Positions 1 through 11,634 of a DNA stretch of 64,000 nucleotides are shown piece by piece. The position numbers were made by a program, and so were the translations under genes. The notes below the pieces were generated by a model, which was not told the DNA's origin, did no database searches, and was given only the letters and a program-made list of their open reading frames with translations. Positions within the stretch are counted from its first letter, which is position 1. Each line of letters opens with the position of its first letter. Origin of the DNA: Fusarium oxysporum f. sp. lycopersici 4287 (lineage: Eukaryota; Ascomycota; Sordariomycetes; Hypocreales; Nectriaceae). The stretch lies in NCBI RefSeq assembly GCF_000149955.1, contig NC_030987.1:1365387-1429386 (forward strand), given 5' to 3'.

Positions 1-356
1 TGATTCGCCAGCGCAAACGTTGACAAGACCACCATAGCCAAAGCCACAGGAATAGCAATAGCAGGTGAAGATTCACCACGGACGTGCATGTTGATGCATG
101 ATAGGACAAAAGTTGTGAGAGCGAAAGCGCATAGTCCTAGAGGAGCTGGGTTGGCGAACTTGCGGTGCTCAACAGGCTTCCAGAGACCTGGCTGCAGGGC
201 ACCACCGAAAGCGGGATGGATATTTGATGGATGGGCATAGAGATGGGGATGAGCTTGTTGATGGGCAGCAGTTGTCTGACGCTCCAGAGTCTTATCAGAG
301 TCGTGAGGAGACTCGTTGGAGAATTGTTGTTGGTATTCGGGCATTGGTTGAGCCAT
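1..356 (-). CDS. GPR1/FUN34/YaaH (Ato) family acetate transporter, 5' part only
   Basis: N-terminal part of a plasma-membrane acetate/ammonium transporter of the Ato family; the rest lies beyond the window edge. Translation starts at the ATG complementary to 354-356. A hydrophilic, Gln/His-rich tail of about 50 residues leads into FGGALQPGLWKPVEHRKFAN and then PAPLGLCAFALTTFVLS, the family signature (NPAPLGL...ALTTFVLSL) that begins the first membrane helix. Near position 50 the family-like reading continues in a different frame (FGYGGLV, as in the family's AFGYGGLVQLLAGMWE). No AG acceptor exists in between, so this is an apparent one-base frameshift rather than an intron. It may be a sequencing error or a pseudogene. 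The family is secure; the integrity of the gene is not. Confidence 0.8.
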   Translation of the reverse strand, partial: MAQPMPEYQQQFSNESPHDSDKTLERQTTAAHQQAHPHLYAHPSNIHPAFGGALQPGLWKPVEHRKFANPAPLGLCAFALTTFVLSCINMHVRGESSPAIAIPVALAMVVLSTFALAN

Positions 357-3300
357 TGCGAAGAGTGTTGGTGCGGACTGCTGAAGTCCAAGTGATGTTC
401 TATAAGTGATGTATCGACTGTCGACAAGAAATAGTATGACGGTCTATAAATGACCAAGCGTGAGATGAATAGCAAGAAAAACAACGAGATCGAGAGTGAC
501 AACGGGAGACAAGACAGATTTATAAAGCAGGACTAGACCAGGGCAGAAACTCAACACGGGAATTGAAGAGAGATATCAAATTAGGTTCTGGAGACGGAGG
601 AACAGGGCACGCAGAGAACGTGCTGTGGAGTGATATGGGTACGTAGGTGGAGTGACGATGGAGTGCCCCGACGACGAGGGCGTGGGGCGTGGGGCGTGGA
701 GAGAAGAAATGTCTGGCCAGGGTCGGTTTTTTGGGGTCGAAAGGGTCTAGAATGGGGGGCGCAAGATCAACAACAGCTGCAGATTTGGGGGGCATCAGAT
801 GTATCAATTGGGCAAAAGATGAACATTATGTTCAATTATGTTGCTGTAGATAGACAATGAATGTCTAATAAGAACATATCTATTATCGTGGTTGTGGCTG
901 CGAGTCCGTGAGGGTGACATGGCAAGGCACAACGGCCCGGATTGTCCACCTCATGATCTCTTCCTCTCCTGACAACAAAAACATATATTTCCGGCAAAAT
1001 CTAAAGACAACCACAAGCAAAGGAGATATGCCCCTCTGGCTATTGTAATTGGCTCCCCTTCAAACAAAGGACCCTCATTTACATCAAAAACACCCAAACC
1101 CAAACCCCAACATTCCGGAGAACAATACAATCCGGAGAACAATACAATCCGCGGGGAATACAATCACATTGTGGGGAAGACATGAGGAGAAAACTGAATG
1201 ATCTGCTCGCACGGCCAAAGAGTAATCGGAAAAGATGCCGTCGGTCTTTGACTTCCAGACGTTTCAGCGTGTGAACAAGCGCGTATTACGGATTACATAG
1301 CATGATATGCAGCATGTTGGCCCTAGCATAAGGTACATCTGAGATCCGGTGGTGCTGGGGTTATCCCTCAACTTTGCGGAGAAGATGATTTGTGAGAGAA
1401 ATACATTTGACTAAAGATTGAAGGTAAGCAGAGAGGTTCGGGAGTTGATGTCGGCAGAGGCTTGACGAAGATCGTGTGAATGGATTGGAAGCTGAAGATC
1501 ATCAGTTGATCAATCATCAAGATCGTGAATTCTCTGACCTGAGCTATACACGATTACATGTCATTTCATCTTGTTTCAAATGCCATTGCCCAATAGCCAA
1601 CCTAACTTCAATATTGATACGTTGACAGCCTTTGCGATGTTTGTTACGGACAAACATTGACATGAGTCCTCACAGCAAACCGGACGATTGAAGCACCAAC
1701 CATAATAGCCGGAGACTCCCCTCCGAGACCCATATCCTAAAACCTCAATCTCACAGAAACAACCTCAATATTAAAGTAAAAACCCAAAGCTCTTTACGCT
1801 CAAAAGTCAGGGCGATCAACCAAGTCGCCTCACGGTCAAAACGTGGAGAGCCACGCGGAATGTCCACCTAGCGCCCACCTAGCAGTGGTGATCTGCCTTA
1901 CAAACCAGCAAAGGTCTCACTAATAGGTCCATATTTTCCAAGAAATTAGCATTTTAGAGCACGTGGTGATTTTGCTGAAGAATTTAGTCATAGACCATGA
2001 TGCAAAGTCTTGTGCAAGTGGGAGGGTCGGCAATGTTGATGCTTAGTGGCAGGGGCACAGACACACACACACATAGCCAAGGAGGCTGATGTTTTTTTCC
2101 TCCGACGGCTGCGGCCGAGATGCAACAGAGGGAAAAGAGCCAAGGGCGTGGGATGTGAGGGGGTACATCTCGTTAAGAATTGGAGAAATCTAGCAGGGGT
2201 GTGAGTTGATCAGGTTGGTGCACACCCATGACAGCATCACCAACTCACACTCAAGAAAATCTTCAACCAGAAACAGGCAAGAACATCACCAAAGAATCTG
2301 GAGATTTAAACTTGAATTAAACAATCCGGGGCAGACTCTGGGGTCCAAGATCCCGATTTATTTCCCCAGAATCTCCTCGAGGTAAACAATGAGGAGAGAA
2401 CCTCTGGACGATGGCCGAAGGTGGGCCTGAGCAGCATCACTTTCGTCACTGATTTTGCGAAAGAGAGGCAAAAGACCCATTTTATCGGACGCCGACTTAT
2501 CCGTTGATATACATACATGTAGAGCACGGTGCAGTCCTCGGTTATGCAGAGGGACACTCGTTTGAAGGGTGATCATTATGCAGTTGTGCAGCTGGAGAGA
2601 AAGCGTTGGCTCGAATAAACAAAGAGCCAAGAGTGAGAACTACGATCATGAAATCACCGTGACATAGAAACGGATACAGCAGCGTTTCGTTATGACAACT
2701 GCCAAGTCTAAACTCGTTCTCCAAGAAAAGGGCCTGGGCGAGAAAGTGGTAGGGTTCTCCTCAGGGAATGGCATTTGGAGAAGGGAGGATCAGGCGGGAA
2801 TAGCGAGTAAATGGGCCAAGACCCGATGCATCGTGGAAAAGCCTCCCTCCTCTCGCCCTACTCCAACTCAATCCAACTGCCAGACCCCAAACCACAAACT
2901 CATCTGCATGGCTTGCACACAGCAGAATGCACCCCCAATCTTGAGAAAGGGTGCACATCGCCAAGATAAAATAACGTCGGCAGTCGTCTCTCAAGGGCTC
3001 ATCCTCCGACGAAAGAACACAACATTCTCAACAAGAACACGAGAGAAGACCAGAAAAAGGGCCGTTTACTCTCTGAGTCTAATTCCTCGGAGGGGAATGT
3101 CTGGTTAATGAGGAAAATTAGCTTGCACTTTATCCTCGGTTGTCAGTCGGCTACAAGACGGATACTGTTATGACATCGAATGATCGATGCGCCCAAATTA
3201 GAATCCATTGTTTTTTGAGCCTCCTGTTTTTTTGTTCAGGGGTACTGATAGCGCTTCCGCTTGTTGCAGGGTTTGGCTGGGCGGCTCTTTTGGAGTAACC

Positions 3301-6127
3301 GAAGTGACGTTCGGTTACTGTGCGACTGAGAGTGATTGTCGTGAGTTTGACACTGATGCTGGGTATTATGAGTCGTGATATGCTGACATATTCCTTTTGT
3401 GAAGAACTTATGACTCAGTTTACGCCTCTCCCTGCAGGAAAGGAGACCTTCAGGCAGTTTTTCCAGAAGCAATTAGGTGCATGGATCTTCCTGGTGTGTG
3501 GCGTCCTCCACTTCAGGGGATTGAGTGTGGTGCAGGAACTGAAAGCGATGACGCCACGGCTACTGTAGGTGCCTCCAACTGTTTGTTCGTCCAACTTTGC
3601 TCCTCAAAAGAGTAACAGTCTTCTCTTATCCCCGTATCATCGATATTTTGATCACCAACCTCATCACGAGCATTCTCATTTTATGTAGACGATCACCCCA
3701 ATCTCGCTTTGTCTTCACCGCAGAATCATCACCGATGAAGAATGGAGAAAAAGAAACAGTCTCCAAAATTTGCCCCCCATCATCATAACCTGACGGGTTC
3801 CACTGTCATCCTTGATCGTATGAGTGAGGATCCGCTCTTTGGTATCTCCTCTGCCTTGTCTCGCCACCTCCAAATTCCGCCTGCGGAAATATCATCTTTG
3901 TCGCTCTGTCCGAGACACCGAAGCATCTTTTGTTGCCCTGAAAGGTCACCGTTGCTACCCTTTGTTAGACAAACACAGATTGCGGATCCGAAGTGCAAAC
4001 CCAAAATGAAGACTTTACTGCAAAACACCAGAACCAGAAAACACAAAGACAAAGACAGCCAGTTACCTATTCCCGCCTCACCCTTCTCCAACACCAAAAA
4101 CCCTGGCTCTCATCGCTCATCAATCTCTGACACAAACTCGCACAGGCCACATTTACGCCAGCCAAGACCTCAAGAGCCGCGAGAGGCCAAGCTAGCTAGA
4201 CAAGGATCTGATCTGCTGCCGCTCATCAAAAGGGTCTTGAACGGCAACTACGGCCGGTCACGATTTGTTACAGACACATCTTTTCTCTTCAGCGCATATC
4301 GGATTTCAATATCCGTGTCCAATCTGAAGGTCGCATGCGTCAATGCCCTCCTGAGTGAGAGGCTGAGTGTTGGTGATCATTGGTGCTAAATATCCCTCTG
4401 TGTTTCCACTGTAACTGCTACCCCTGAGGTTTGAACGCCAGGCAGATATTGACTGGATGGATACTTGTACAAACGATGTGTCGTAAGTTATCCTCGGTTG
4501 TGTTGTACTCCACGATGGAGAATGACTCGAGATGAAAGAGTTTTCATTCCTTTTTGAGAAACTTCCATTCCTCCGGATGGTAGTTGGTGAAATTTGTTGA
4601 GAATCTTTACTCTCACGATGCAACGTAACCCGAAGACATTGAACAATGCAATTGTTATCTAGTCAGCATAACCTCGGTTCTGTTTCCCCTGAAGTCACCT
4701 CCTTGAAGTCGGTAAAAGATGCCTCTGTCAAAGCGATAGGAGGTTGCCCGGGAGGCTCGGGCATGACCAATCTCGCGAGCGCGAGACACCAGCGAAGAAA
4801 CCTCTTCGCCAACTCCTTAATGGTGTGGCACAAATGCTAGTGTATGGATGGGGGTATTGAGTTCATGCGAGTGAGGCCTCACAATGAAGAACATTATCCC
4901 CACTGGATGTTCAACACAGAACAGAACACTCATGCATATTTCTCTGAGATGTTACCATCGCCACAAAGTGCAATGAAAGGGCAGTGCAATCTTTGATACT
5001 CTCATTCGGCAAACTCCCCTGTAACAGTTCGAGCCCGTCTGTGCTATAGCTTAAGACTGTCTTTGTGCTGAAGGTGAAGACCTGATACACTCGGGCAGCG
5101 TAAGTGTATCTTACGATTCAGGCATGTGTTGAAGAATTATTTACGGCCAGTGTTTTTATGTTCTTTTTAGACATCAGGTCTTCAAATCGAAACGATCATG
5201 AACATGATACTATGGTGATGTCTCTTCGTCTCTAAAGGGGCAGGTTTTTGCATACTACTGGATGACCCTACAAGTGCAAACCTGGTGCTGAGGACAGTAT
5301 AGAAAATGTAAGATGACCATGTGAGATCCTAGTTGCTTAATAGGTTTAATAGAGGTTTGGAAGGGACACCGAGCCCGGTGATCATCGTGCGATAGCGGAT
5401 TGGGTAGTCATGCTCAGGTACTTCCATGACACTCCCAATATTCCACAACATTGCTGTCCGAATCTACAAACTGGGGAACCCCAGAATTCGAGAATTGGCT
5501 TCTCTTTTTAATCAAGCAACAGTCACTTCGGTTCCGCAATCACACCACTCTATCTATAGCTGGGGAATCATCCCCATATGCAAGCACAGACGTGCCCATG
5601 AGGTTATCCCCACAGACATTCCCCAGACTGAATCTGAAGACATGTTTTCGGGAGATCTAGATCTTATCTCTCGGTTTAAAAGTTGCCACTATGTCTGAGC
5701 TCCACTTGAGGGGGCAAATTGACTGCGTGGTCGGGGTGTTTCTTACATAGTTTGGAGCAATCGTGTGGACTACCATCCGACCTTGAGTGACACCAGGAGA
5801 CAGAACACAAATATCGTGTTTATTATACCTTGAAAGATAAAATTTATTGCATTTTTATTTAAGCATTTGTGTATATCACAGTTCTCTACCTCAATGATGA
5901 TCCAAGTGAGCAAGTTACACAAGTCTAGGTGCTTTCGAATAGAACTGTATTAGCACAGAGAAAAACACTTACCTTTCAATTTCATTCCAATCAAATTCGA
6001 TGTTAACTTTCTAACTCCCATTACACCACCTCGTTCTCAGTAGGAGGGCATGAATTTTCACGTCCCATCCCAATGCCACAGCTGAACACCAGAATACCTG
6101 TCATTACTTACCTTGGCTTCGAACAAC
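357..6127. other. Long gene-poor intergenic region
   Basis: About 5.8 kb between the divergently oriented start of the acetate transporter and the 3' end of the glycosyltransferase gene. Open frames exist (for example 2692-3108 and 3742-4389 on +) but their translations are low-complexity, rich in Ser/Arg/Pro/His, and match no family I know. The left part must hold the transporter promoter. A short CA run lies near 2057-2072 and a tandem repeat at 1114-1163. I see no transposon ends, tRNA or rRNA. Confidence 0.5.
1114..1163. repeat. Short tandem repeat, 17-bp unit
   Basis: The unit TCCGGAGAACAATACAA occurs twice back to back (1114-1130, 1131-1147) and is followed by a degenerate third copy, TCCGCGGGGAATACAA (1148-1163). 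It lies about 760 bp upstream of the acetate-transporter start codon. A regulatory role is possible but not shown. Confidence 0.8.
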
Positions 6128-7588
6128 CTATTCTTCAATGACGAACAGTGGGAAGTCGGGCAGTGGTCGAAGCGCACGCCGGGGTCTCTCCAACTCCATG
6201 CATCTTGAGATCCACGGCGGCTCATTGATCTCCGTTCGAGCCTCCTCAGCGCCGTTAACATGATATCGCAGAGCTTCGGGGTCACCCGCTCGCGCTTTGA
6301 TGTCAGCTTCACTTATCAGTTCAACATCTGCCTTCCATGCGGTGGCCAATGCCACAAGCCTAAGGACCTCAAGAACATAGTAGGCTAGCTGAACTAACAA
6401 AAGGGCCAGAAGCGTCCCTGTGCTACAGTCGTCGTAGCCGTAGTTGTTGGCAGTGATACGCCTGACTATCTGTGCGCCCACAACCGTCTGGAAGATGAGA
6501 AGTAAAGATCCAAATGTGCCCCAAGCAATCCACTCGTCGTCGTCAAGATAGATCGTGAAGTGTACGAGAAGAACAAATAGAATATCGTAGATCAGAGTAA
6601 ACGACGCAAAACTGCTGAGATGCGTTAGTAAAAAGGCCCAGGGGTACTGGTTGCGCTCTCTCTGACGGATCATGACACGGCTGAGACGCCAAAGATTCCG
6701 AGTCATCTGAAGATACTCACTGAGGAACTCGGCGATAGATCGTCGGTCCACTTGAACTGTGGCGTCCGGTGTGTCTTGGAAAACAACAAGACAAGGCACT
6801 TCATGGACAGCCTCTTGGAGGAGGTACCGGTTGAAGAACAGATACTCATCTGCTTTGTGAACACCACGCCATCGGTTTAAGCACGGTTCAGCCTCAAACT
6901 GCTGCTTGAATCTCAGCTGGGCAGCCAATTTGGTGCGGAACAAGACAGGCGAGCCTGAGAAAAGTGCAGAGGAGTCGAGTGCGTTGAGGGCTCTATTCTT
7001 CTCCGCCATGAGACCGTAGTAGCAGGAAAAGAGGCATGTCCAGAACGAGCCCCAGATTCCATCTCGCTTGCGTGCAATCATGGGAACTGTGACGCAGCCA
7101 ACACGACTATCTGCAAAAGGGATGAGTGCCGACTCTAGAAAGCGCGAAGACCAGTGAACTCCCTGATCAGTCAGAACCGTCAGCGGAGTGCTGACAGAGG
7201 CCAAAGCGTGAGCGATCTCGCGACGTCTACTCGGTTCGTTCACGGCACCAACACTAACCTGCGTGGCAGAGTACGCGAACCTTAGCCCAGTCAACTTACC
7301 GTCAACCCGATGCTGAGCCTTTCTATCGCTAGTAGTGATGAAAAGTTGCTCAGGCTTGTTTTTGAGAATACTCCGAACATAATCCAACAGATTCGGATCA
7401 TTGGGGTCACGAATTGTCAAGATGACAGAGATTTCTTTTGGAAAGTTCAAGCGTCCATGGGGCTCTGGGTACCTCCTACGGCCGTATTGTAGCACAGCGA
7501 ATCCGGTGAGGCGGATGACTATGATTATACTCAGAACAACGACAGAGACGATGGCGGCTGGACCGGCGACTTGGAGGCTGAACCCCAT
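6128..7588 (-). CDS. Divergent family-2 (Cps1-like) glycosyltransferase, membrane protein
   Basis: Single-exon 486-residue membrane protein. A transmembrane anchor (about residues 10-36) precedes a cytosolic GT-A-like domain beginning KEISVILTIRDPNDP, and hydrophobic helices follow at about 315-345, 355-375 and 388-415. Order and spacing resemble fungal GT2 polysaccharide synthases of the Cps1 type. The usual catalytic motifs are altered: DQGVHW (141-146) stands where an acidic DxD-type motif is expected, ADE (246-248) where TED/GDD is usual, and TRNLWR (296-301) where QxxRW is usual. It may use another chemistry, be inactive, or help export a surface polysaccharide. The family is inferred from fold-level resemblance; the substrate is unknown. 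The first ATG of the frame is used as start and leads directly into the anchor. Confidence 0.75.
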   Translation of the reverse strand: MGFSLQVAGPAAIVSVVVLSIIIVIRLTGFAVLQYGRRRYPEPHGRLNFPKEISVILTIRDPNDPNLLDYVRSILKNKPEQLFITTSDRKAQHRVDGKLTGLRFAYSATQVSVGAVNEPSRRREIAHALASVSTPLTVLTDQGVHWSSRFLESALIPFADSRVGCVTVPMIARKRDGIWGSFWTCLFSCYYGLMAEKNRALNALDSSALFSGSPVLFRTKLAAQLRFKQQFEAEPCLNRWRGVHKADEYLFFNRYLLQEAVHEVPCLVVFQDTPDATVQVDRRSIAEFLSEYLQMTRNLWRLSRVMIRQRERNQYPWAFLLTHLSSFASFTLIYDILFVLLVHFTIYLDDDEWIAWGTFGSLLLIFQTVVGAQIVRRITANNYGYDDCSTGTLLALLLVQLAYYVLEVLRLVALATAWKADVELISEADIKARAGDPEALRYHVNGAEEARTEINEPPWISRCMELERPRRALRPLPDFPLFVIEE

Positions 7589-9158
7589 TCTGAGCGGCGC
7601 AGGTTGTTTCTTCTCTTTTTCGAACCGAAGGAGTAGCTGGGCTCGCTCAAAGAATCCGTGCTGAATGAAAGAGTGGCAGAGGAATGAGGAATTAGGTTCG
7701 TTTCAAAGCCTGGCGAGGCTATGGGTAATTTATACCTTACAATCCCATTGTTGAAAACAAAGATCTTGCTCTATGTTAGACAGTTGTTCTGAGTTGAAAA
7801 AGGTCTTTGTGCAACTGTGTTCCGTCCATTTGTGTTCGCACGTCTCGTTCTCAACAACAGTCGAAAAGTCGTGTTCACGGGGAACCCTGAGTTGATGGTC
7901 TTGGACATTGCTTCTGCTGATGCATCTTGAACAAGCAATTGAGCTGATGCCAAGCTGGGAGATTCTGTTTTAACTGCCCCGTCCATTGACACTTTTAATA
8001 ATTTTTGGTATGCTCAGTCTATTGAACGGGAAGAAAATGGTTCATAAGCAGTGCAACATCCAGGAACATTGAATCTTCGGTCACAAATGCAGAGTGGTAT
8101 AGGCTAGACAGGACGAGACTCGAGGCCAAGGTGAACACCACGAAGGCTCAAAACGAGAAAGATGCTCCTCCCTCAGAGTCTAAGAAAATGCCGAAAGAGG
8201 TGTCTTTATTTCATGGTGAGTTTATTCGATCTATTCATAAGATTAGGCCTAAATCTTCAAAAATTATCATAAACTTATGATAATATCATTGTGGCCAAGG
8301 GACCTGCCCCGGCTCCCGGAGGTATTCCCTCCTTTTCCCCATTGAACTCGTTAGCCCAACTAATTGACTTGCACATCAGAACATCAAGCTGAATGACAAA
8401 TGAACGCCCTTTCCACGACATGGTGTTATTCCCACTGAACAGGCCGCTGAGGGGCAACTCCGTAAACCTCGGCATATTAGACCAACAGCGCTGAAGCTTG
8501 GCGCCTTTTTGACACACATTATGACAAACCATGTAGCATTTATAAGCGGAAAAGACGACATTGCTATTCACCGACATGAAATGCCGGGTCTTTGTGTCAA
8601 ATAATGTATATGCATTACCCCACGAAAGGTCACAAGGAGAGCAACAAGAAAGGAAAAGGCGGGCGGAAGTGGGAGCGAATGCGGGTAATAGCCGATCAGA
8701 TCGGCTGAGATTGGATTGGATACTTCACAAGTCCCCGCTTTATCCCCAGGCCGAAATCTTATTCCCCTGGGTTATATCGCTATGGCCGCCTATTGCCCGT
8801 ATACGGAAGCCAAAGGGAGACTCGTCTTGGTACAGTGAGTCTATAGGTTCATTGAATCTTGGCCATGTTTGTAAGATACATCATCCAATTACAATATTGT
8901 CAGCACAAGAGACCCTAGCGAGACATACAGAGGTGGCTTACGCCCCGCGTGGTTATGCGCCGCCATCCGAAGCCAAGATGCATCAAAACTGGACCCGTCT
9001 TATCCCCGGACGCCATTTCCGGTTGTCGGAGATGCCCTAGAGGTCCCTCTAAGCCGGGGTCATAAGAAGCACTTGATCCCTTTTTGTCCATTTTTTTTAC
9101 TAAAATCATGACTCCTCCATCTTTTTCATTTCGTCTTTCCTCCCAATTGACCTAAGAC
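7589..9158. other. Divergent intergenic region
   Basis: 1.57 kb between the starts of the glycosyltransferase (-) and MFS transporter (+) genes, so it should contain both promoters. A 159-codon frame at 8561-9040 has no recognisable domain and lies in the transporter leader; I do not call it a gene. Several CCCC-containing tracts occur at 8733-9059 but are not denser than expected for a degenerate CreA-type motif. Confidence 0.5.
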
Positions 9159-10676
9159 ATGGGAGACAACGACGAGAAAAAGGCCTCCCGGTCCCCGGAG
9201 CCGGAGACGGGTTCGGCTCGGAGGAGTCTGGACACCACCACTACCGAAGAAGGCGATGTTATCACTCCAGCCCAGGAAGTCCAACGGCAAATTTCGAGCC
9301 AGGAGAAGGATAATGGTGATATGTTTCCCCCCAGAACAGATGTACCGCCTCCACCACCTAATGGCGGTTATGGATGGGTTTGTTGTGCCTGCGTGGCGAC
9401 TATCAACGCCCATACATGGGGTCTCAACTCGAGTTACGGAGTCTTTCTCGCCCACTTCATCGCCAACAACACATTCCCCGGAGCAACATCCCTTCACTAC
9501 GCCTTTGTCGGATCGTTGAGTATTGCTTGTGCCATGCTTGTCTCACCCCTTGCTACACTCTGCGTCCGCGAATTCGGCACAAAACCTACTCTCTTCGCCG
9601 GTATCGTCTTGGAAACCGCTAGCTTGATATGCGCTAGCTTTGCGACCAAGATATATCAACTCTTCCTCACACAGGGTGTTCTCTTTGGTCTAGGAATGGG
9701 CTTCCTCTTTGTTCCCAGCGTCGGTATCGTTCCTCAATGGTTCACAACTCGTCGATCTCTTGCAAACGGTATCAGTGCAGCTGGTTCGGGTCTCGGTGGT
9801 TTGTTATACTCCTTAGCAGCTGGAGCTATCATCCGGAACATCAGTCTCGCATGGGCGTACAGGATACTCGGCATTATTGTCTTCGTCGTCAATATAATCT
9901 GCACTATCCTTGTCAAGGATCGTAACAAGATCATCGGCTCTCGTCAAGCACCCTTCGACCTTGGACTCCTCAAACGTGCTGAGTTTATTCTGCTTCTCGG
10001 TTATGGATGGTTCAGCATGCTAGGATATGTGGTTCTCATCTTCAGTCTGGCAAACTATGCCAATTTCATTGGCCTCGATGCCTCTCAAGCAGCTATGGTC
10101 AGCGCCATCTTCAATCTGGGTCAGGCTGCCGGCCGTCCTTTCATCGGGTACTTCAGTGATCGCACTGGACGAATTAACATGGCCTGCGGGACAACTTGGC
10201 TAGCTGCAATTCTCGTCTTTGCTATCTGGATCAACGCCAAGTCTTATGGGCTTCTTCTCTTCTTCACTATTGTGGGAGGTGGCATGGCTGGAACCTACTG
10301 GGCAACCGTAGCTCCAGTCACAGCCGAGGTCGTCGGTCTTGCTGATGTTCCTGCTGCCCTTAACTTGACTTGGGTCATTATCAGCTTGCCTTGTACGTTC
10401 AGCACACCCATTGCTCTACAAATTGTCGCCGGCACCGGAAAATACATTGGCGCCCAAATCTTTGTCGGCGTAATGTATATCGCTGGAGGACTGTGCCTCT
10501 TCTTCCTTCGCGGATGGAAGATTGGCGAACTCGCCGAGATCGCTCGTGCTACGAATCACGATCCCGAGGAAATACATCGGGTTAGATCTCAAGCGAGCGG
10601 TGCTATCAGTATCAAGAGCAGGAGAGTTGGTCGGAAGAAGATGATAGCTGAATGCTATAAACCCAGCAAGGTTTAG
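9159..10676 (+). CDS. MFS transporter, monocarboxylate (MCT/Mch) family
   Basis: Single-exon 505-residue membrane transporter. A hydrophilic N-terminal tail of about 65 residues ends in PNGGYGWV (67-74), the signature at the start of helix 1 in MCT-family MFS proteins. About 12 hydrophobic helices follow in two halves, with a basic loop between them (VKDRNKIIGSRQAPFDLG) and FSDRTGR as the MFS A-type motif of the second half. Fungal members include the yeast Mch proteins, of which Mch5 carries riboflavin; fungal MCT relatives do not all carry monocarboxylates, so the substrate cannot be named. The ATG at 9159 is the first in frame and gives the expected tail length. No biosynthetic genes are adjacent. 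Confidence 0.9.
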   Translation: MGDNDEKKASRSPEPETGSARRSLDTTTTEEGDVITPAQEVQRQISSQEKDNGDMFPPRTDVPPPPPNGGYGWVCCACVATINAHTWGLNSSYGVFLAHFIANNTFPGATSLHYAFVGSLSIACAMLVSPLATLCVREFGTKPTLFAGIVLETASLICASFATKIYQLFLTQGVLFGLGMGFLFVPSVGIVPQWFTTRRSLANGISAAGSGLGGLLYSLAAGAIIRNISLAWAYRILGIIVFVVNIICTILVKDRNKIIGSRQAPFDLGLLKRAEFILLLGYGWFSMLGYVVLIFSLANYANFIGLDASQAAMVSAIFNLGQAAGRPFIGYFSDRTGRINMACGTTWLAAILVFAIWINAKSYGLLLFFTIVGGGMAGTYWATVAPVTAEVVGLADVPAALNLTWVIISLPCTFSTPIALQIVAGTGKYIGAQIFVGVMYIAGGLCLFFLRGWKIGELAEIARATNHDPEEIHRVRSQASGAISIKSRRVGRKKMIAECYKPSKV

Positions 10677-11634
10677 AGACTTGTGATTGGGCTGAAGTAA
10701 AGTCATTTGTTTTTTGTCCCTATTTGCAAAAGTATATACGGCGTTTAGGATAACGTTGGCATTGAGTTTACGATCAAATACTGTTAAATGTTAGCATTTG
10801 TTACCACAAACGGCTCAAGCCAACAAGTACATAATAACAATAAGAAAAACGCATTTACATAGAACCGCGCAAGTTGACTGGTCATCATAGGTCCAGAGAT
10901 TCAGTTATACTATGACTGTCAATCAGTAACATACGATAGCCGGGTGAGTGGGCCTAGTTAATTTGAGCCTCAGTCTCGCAAGCTCACTCCCTAGTACTAA
11001 TAATGGAGGATCTGGCGTGACTACAAGGAGCCTATGGCGAACTTGCCCTGCCATGTGCCACTGCTGCATGCCCTCAAAGCTCCCGTCTCGAGTCTCGTAT
11101 CTTCAACAGCTCTTGCCATAGTCGCCCGATGTAACTCATTAAAGACACACTGGAGCCCGGATATACCTTGATCACAAATAACTATTAATCCCGAAACTCT
11201 ACTTGAGTCATATGTTCTCAGCCAGTGTAGCACGAGGCTTCATTCTATTGGCATTCCAGGTTCCCTTGCTTTCACCTATCGTGATCAACACTATCCAAGT
11301 TTCGCCCCCAAACCCATTCACTGACGTCAAAATGGCACTAATAATGAATAACCCGGCTAAAAGTGAACGTATCACGTTTCTGGGCAAATGGAACTTCTTA
11401 TTGGTACCTTAGCCGGCGTTGGGTTGCATCCTTCGCGGTAACGCCGAGCCTTGAGTGTCAGTCGACCGCAGAGCCGCATCGGAATAAAGCTCGAGCTTCG
11501 AGCCCGTTTTGGAGCTTGTAAATTGGTGTAAGTCATCTACCGGTATTTACGATATATTCCAATCACATGTGGGTAACAACAGTTTTTGTTATAATGGACT
11601 CACTCATACTGATAGTATGCTTAGGTAGCCCAAT
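10677..11634. other. Intergenic region
   Basis: About 960 bp between the MFS transporter and the small Cys-rich gene. Only short unsupported frames are present. It holds the transporter 3' end and the promoter of the next gene. Confidence 0.5.

Noticed and set aside
3742..4389. 215-codon open frame on + as a possible gene
   Set aside because: The translation is low-complexity, basic and without recognisable domain or splice structure; it lies in a stretch full of similar chance frames.
8561..9040. 159-codon open frame upstream of the MFS transporter
   Set aside because: No domain, odd composition, and it lies where the transporter promoter and leader should be.
8733..9059. Cluster of four SYGGRG (CreA-type) sites upstream of the MFS transporter
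   Set aside because: The motif is so degenerate that about one site per 256 bp is expected counting both strands; four in this interval is not a clear excess.
6128..10676. A secondary-metabolite cluster formed by the glycosyltransferase and MFS transporter
   Set aside because: No backbone enzyme (PKS, NRPS, terpene cyclase) or cluster regulator is nearby. The ERG9 and O-methyltransferase genes are far away and separated by housekeeping genes.
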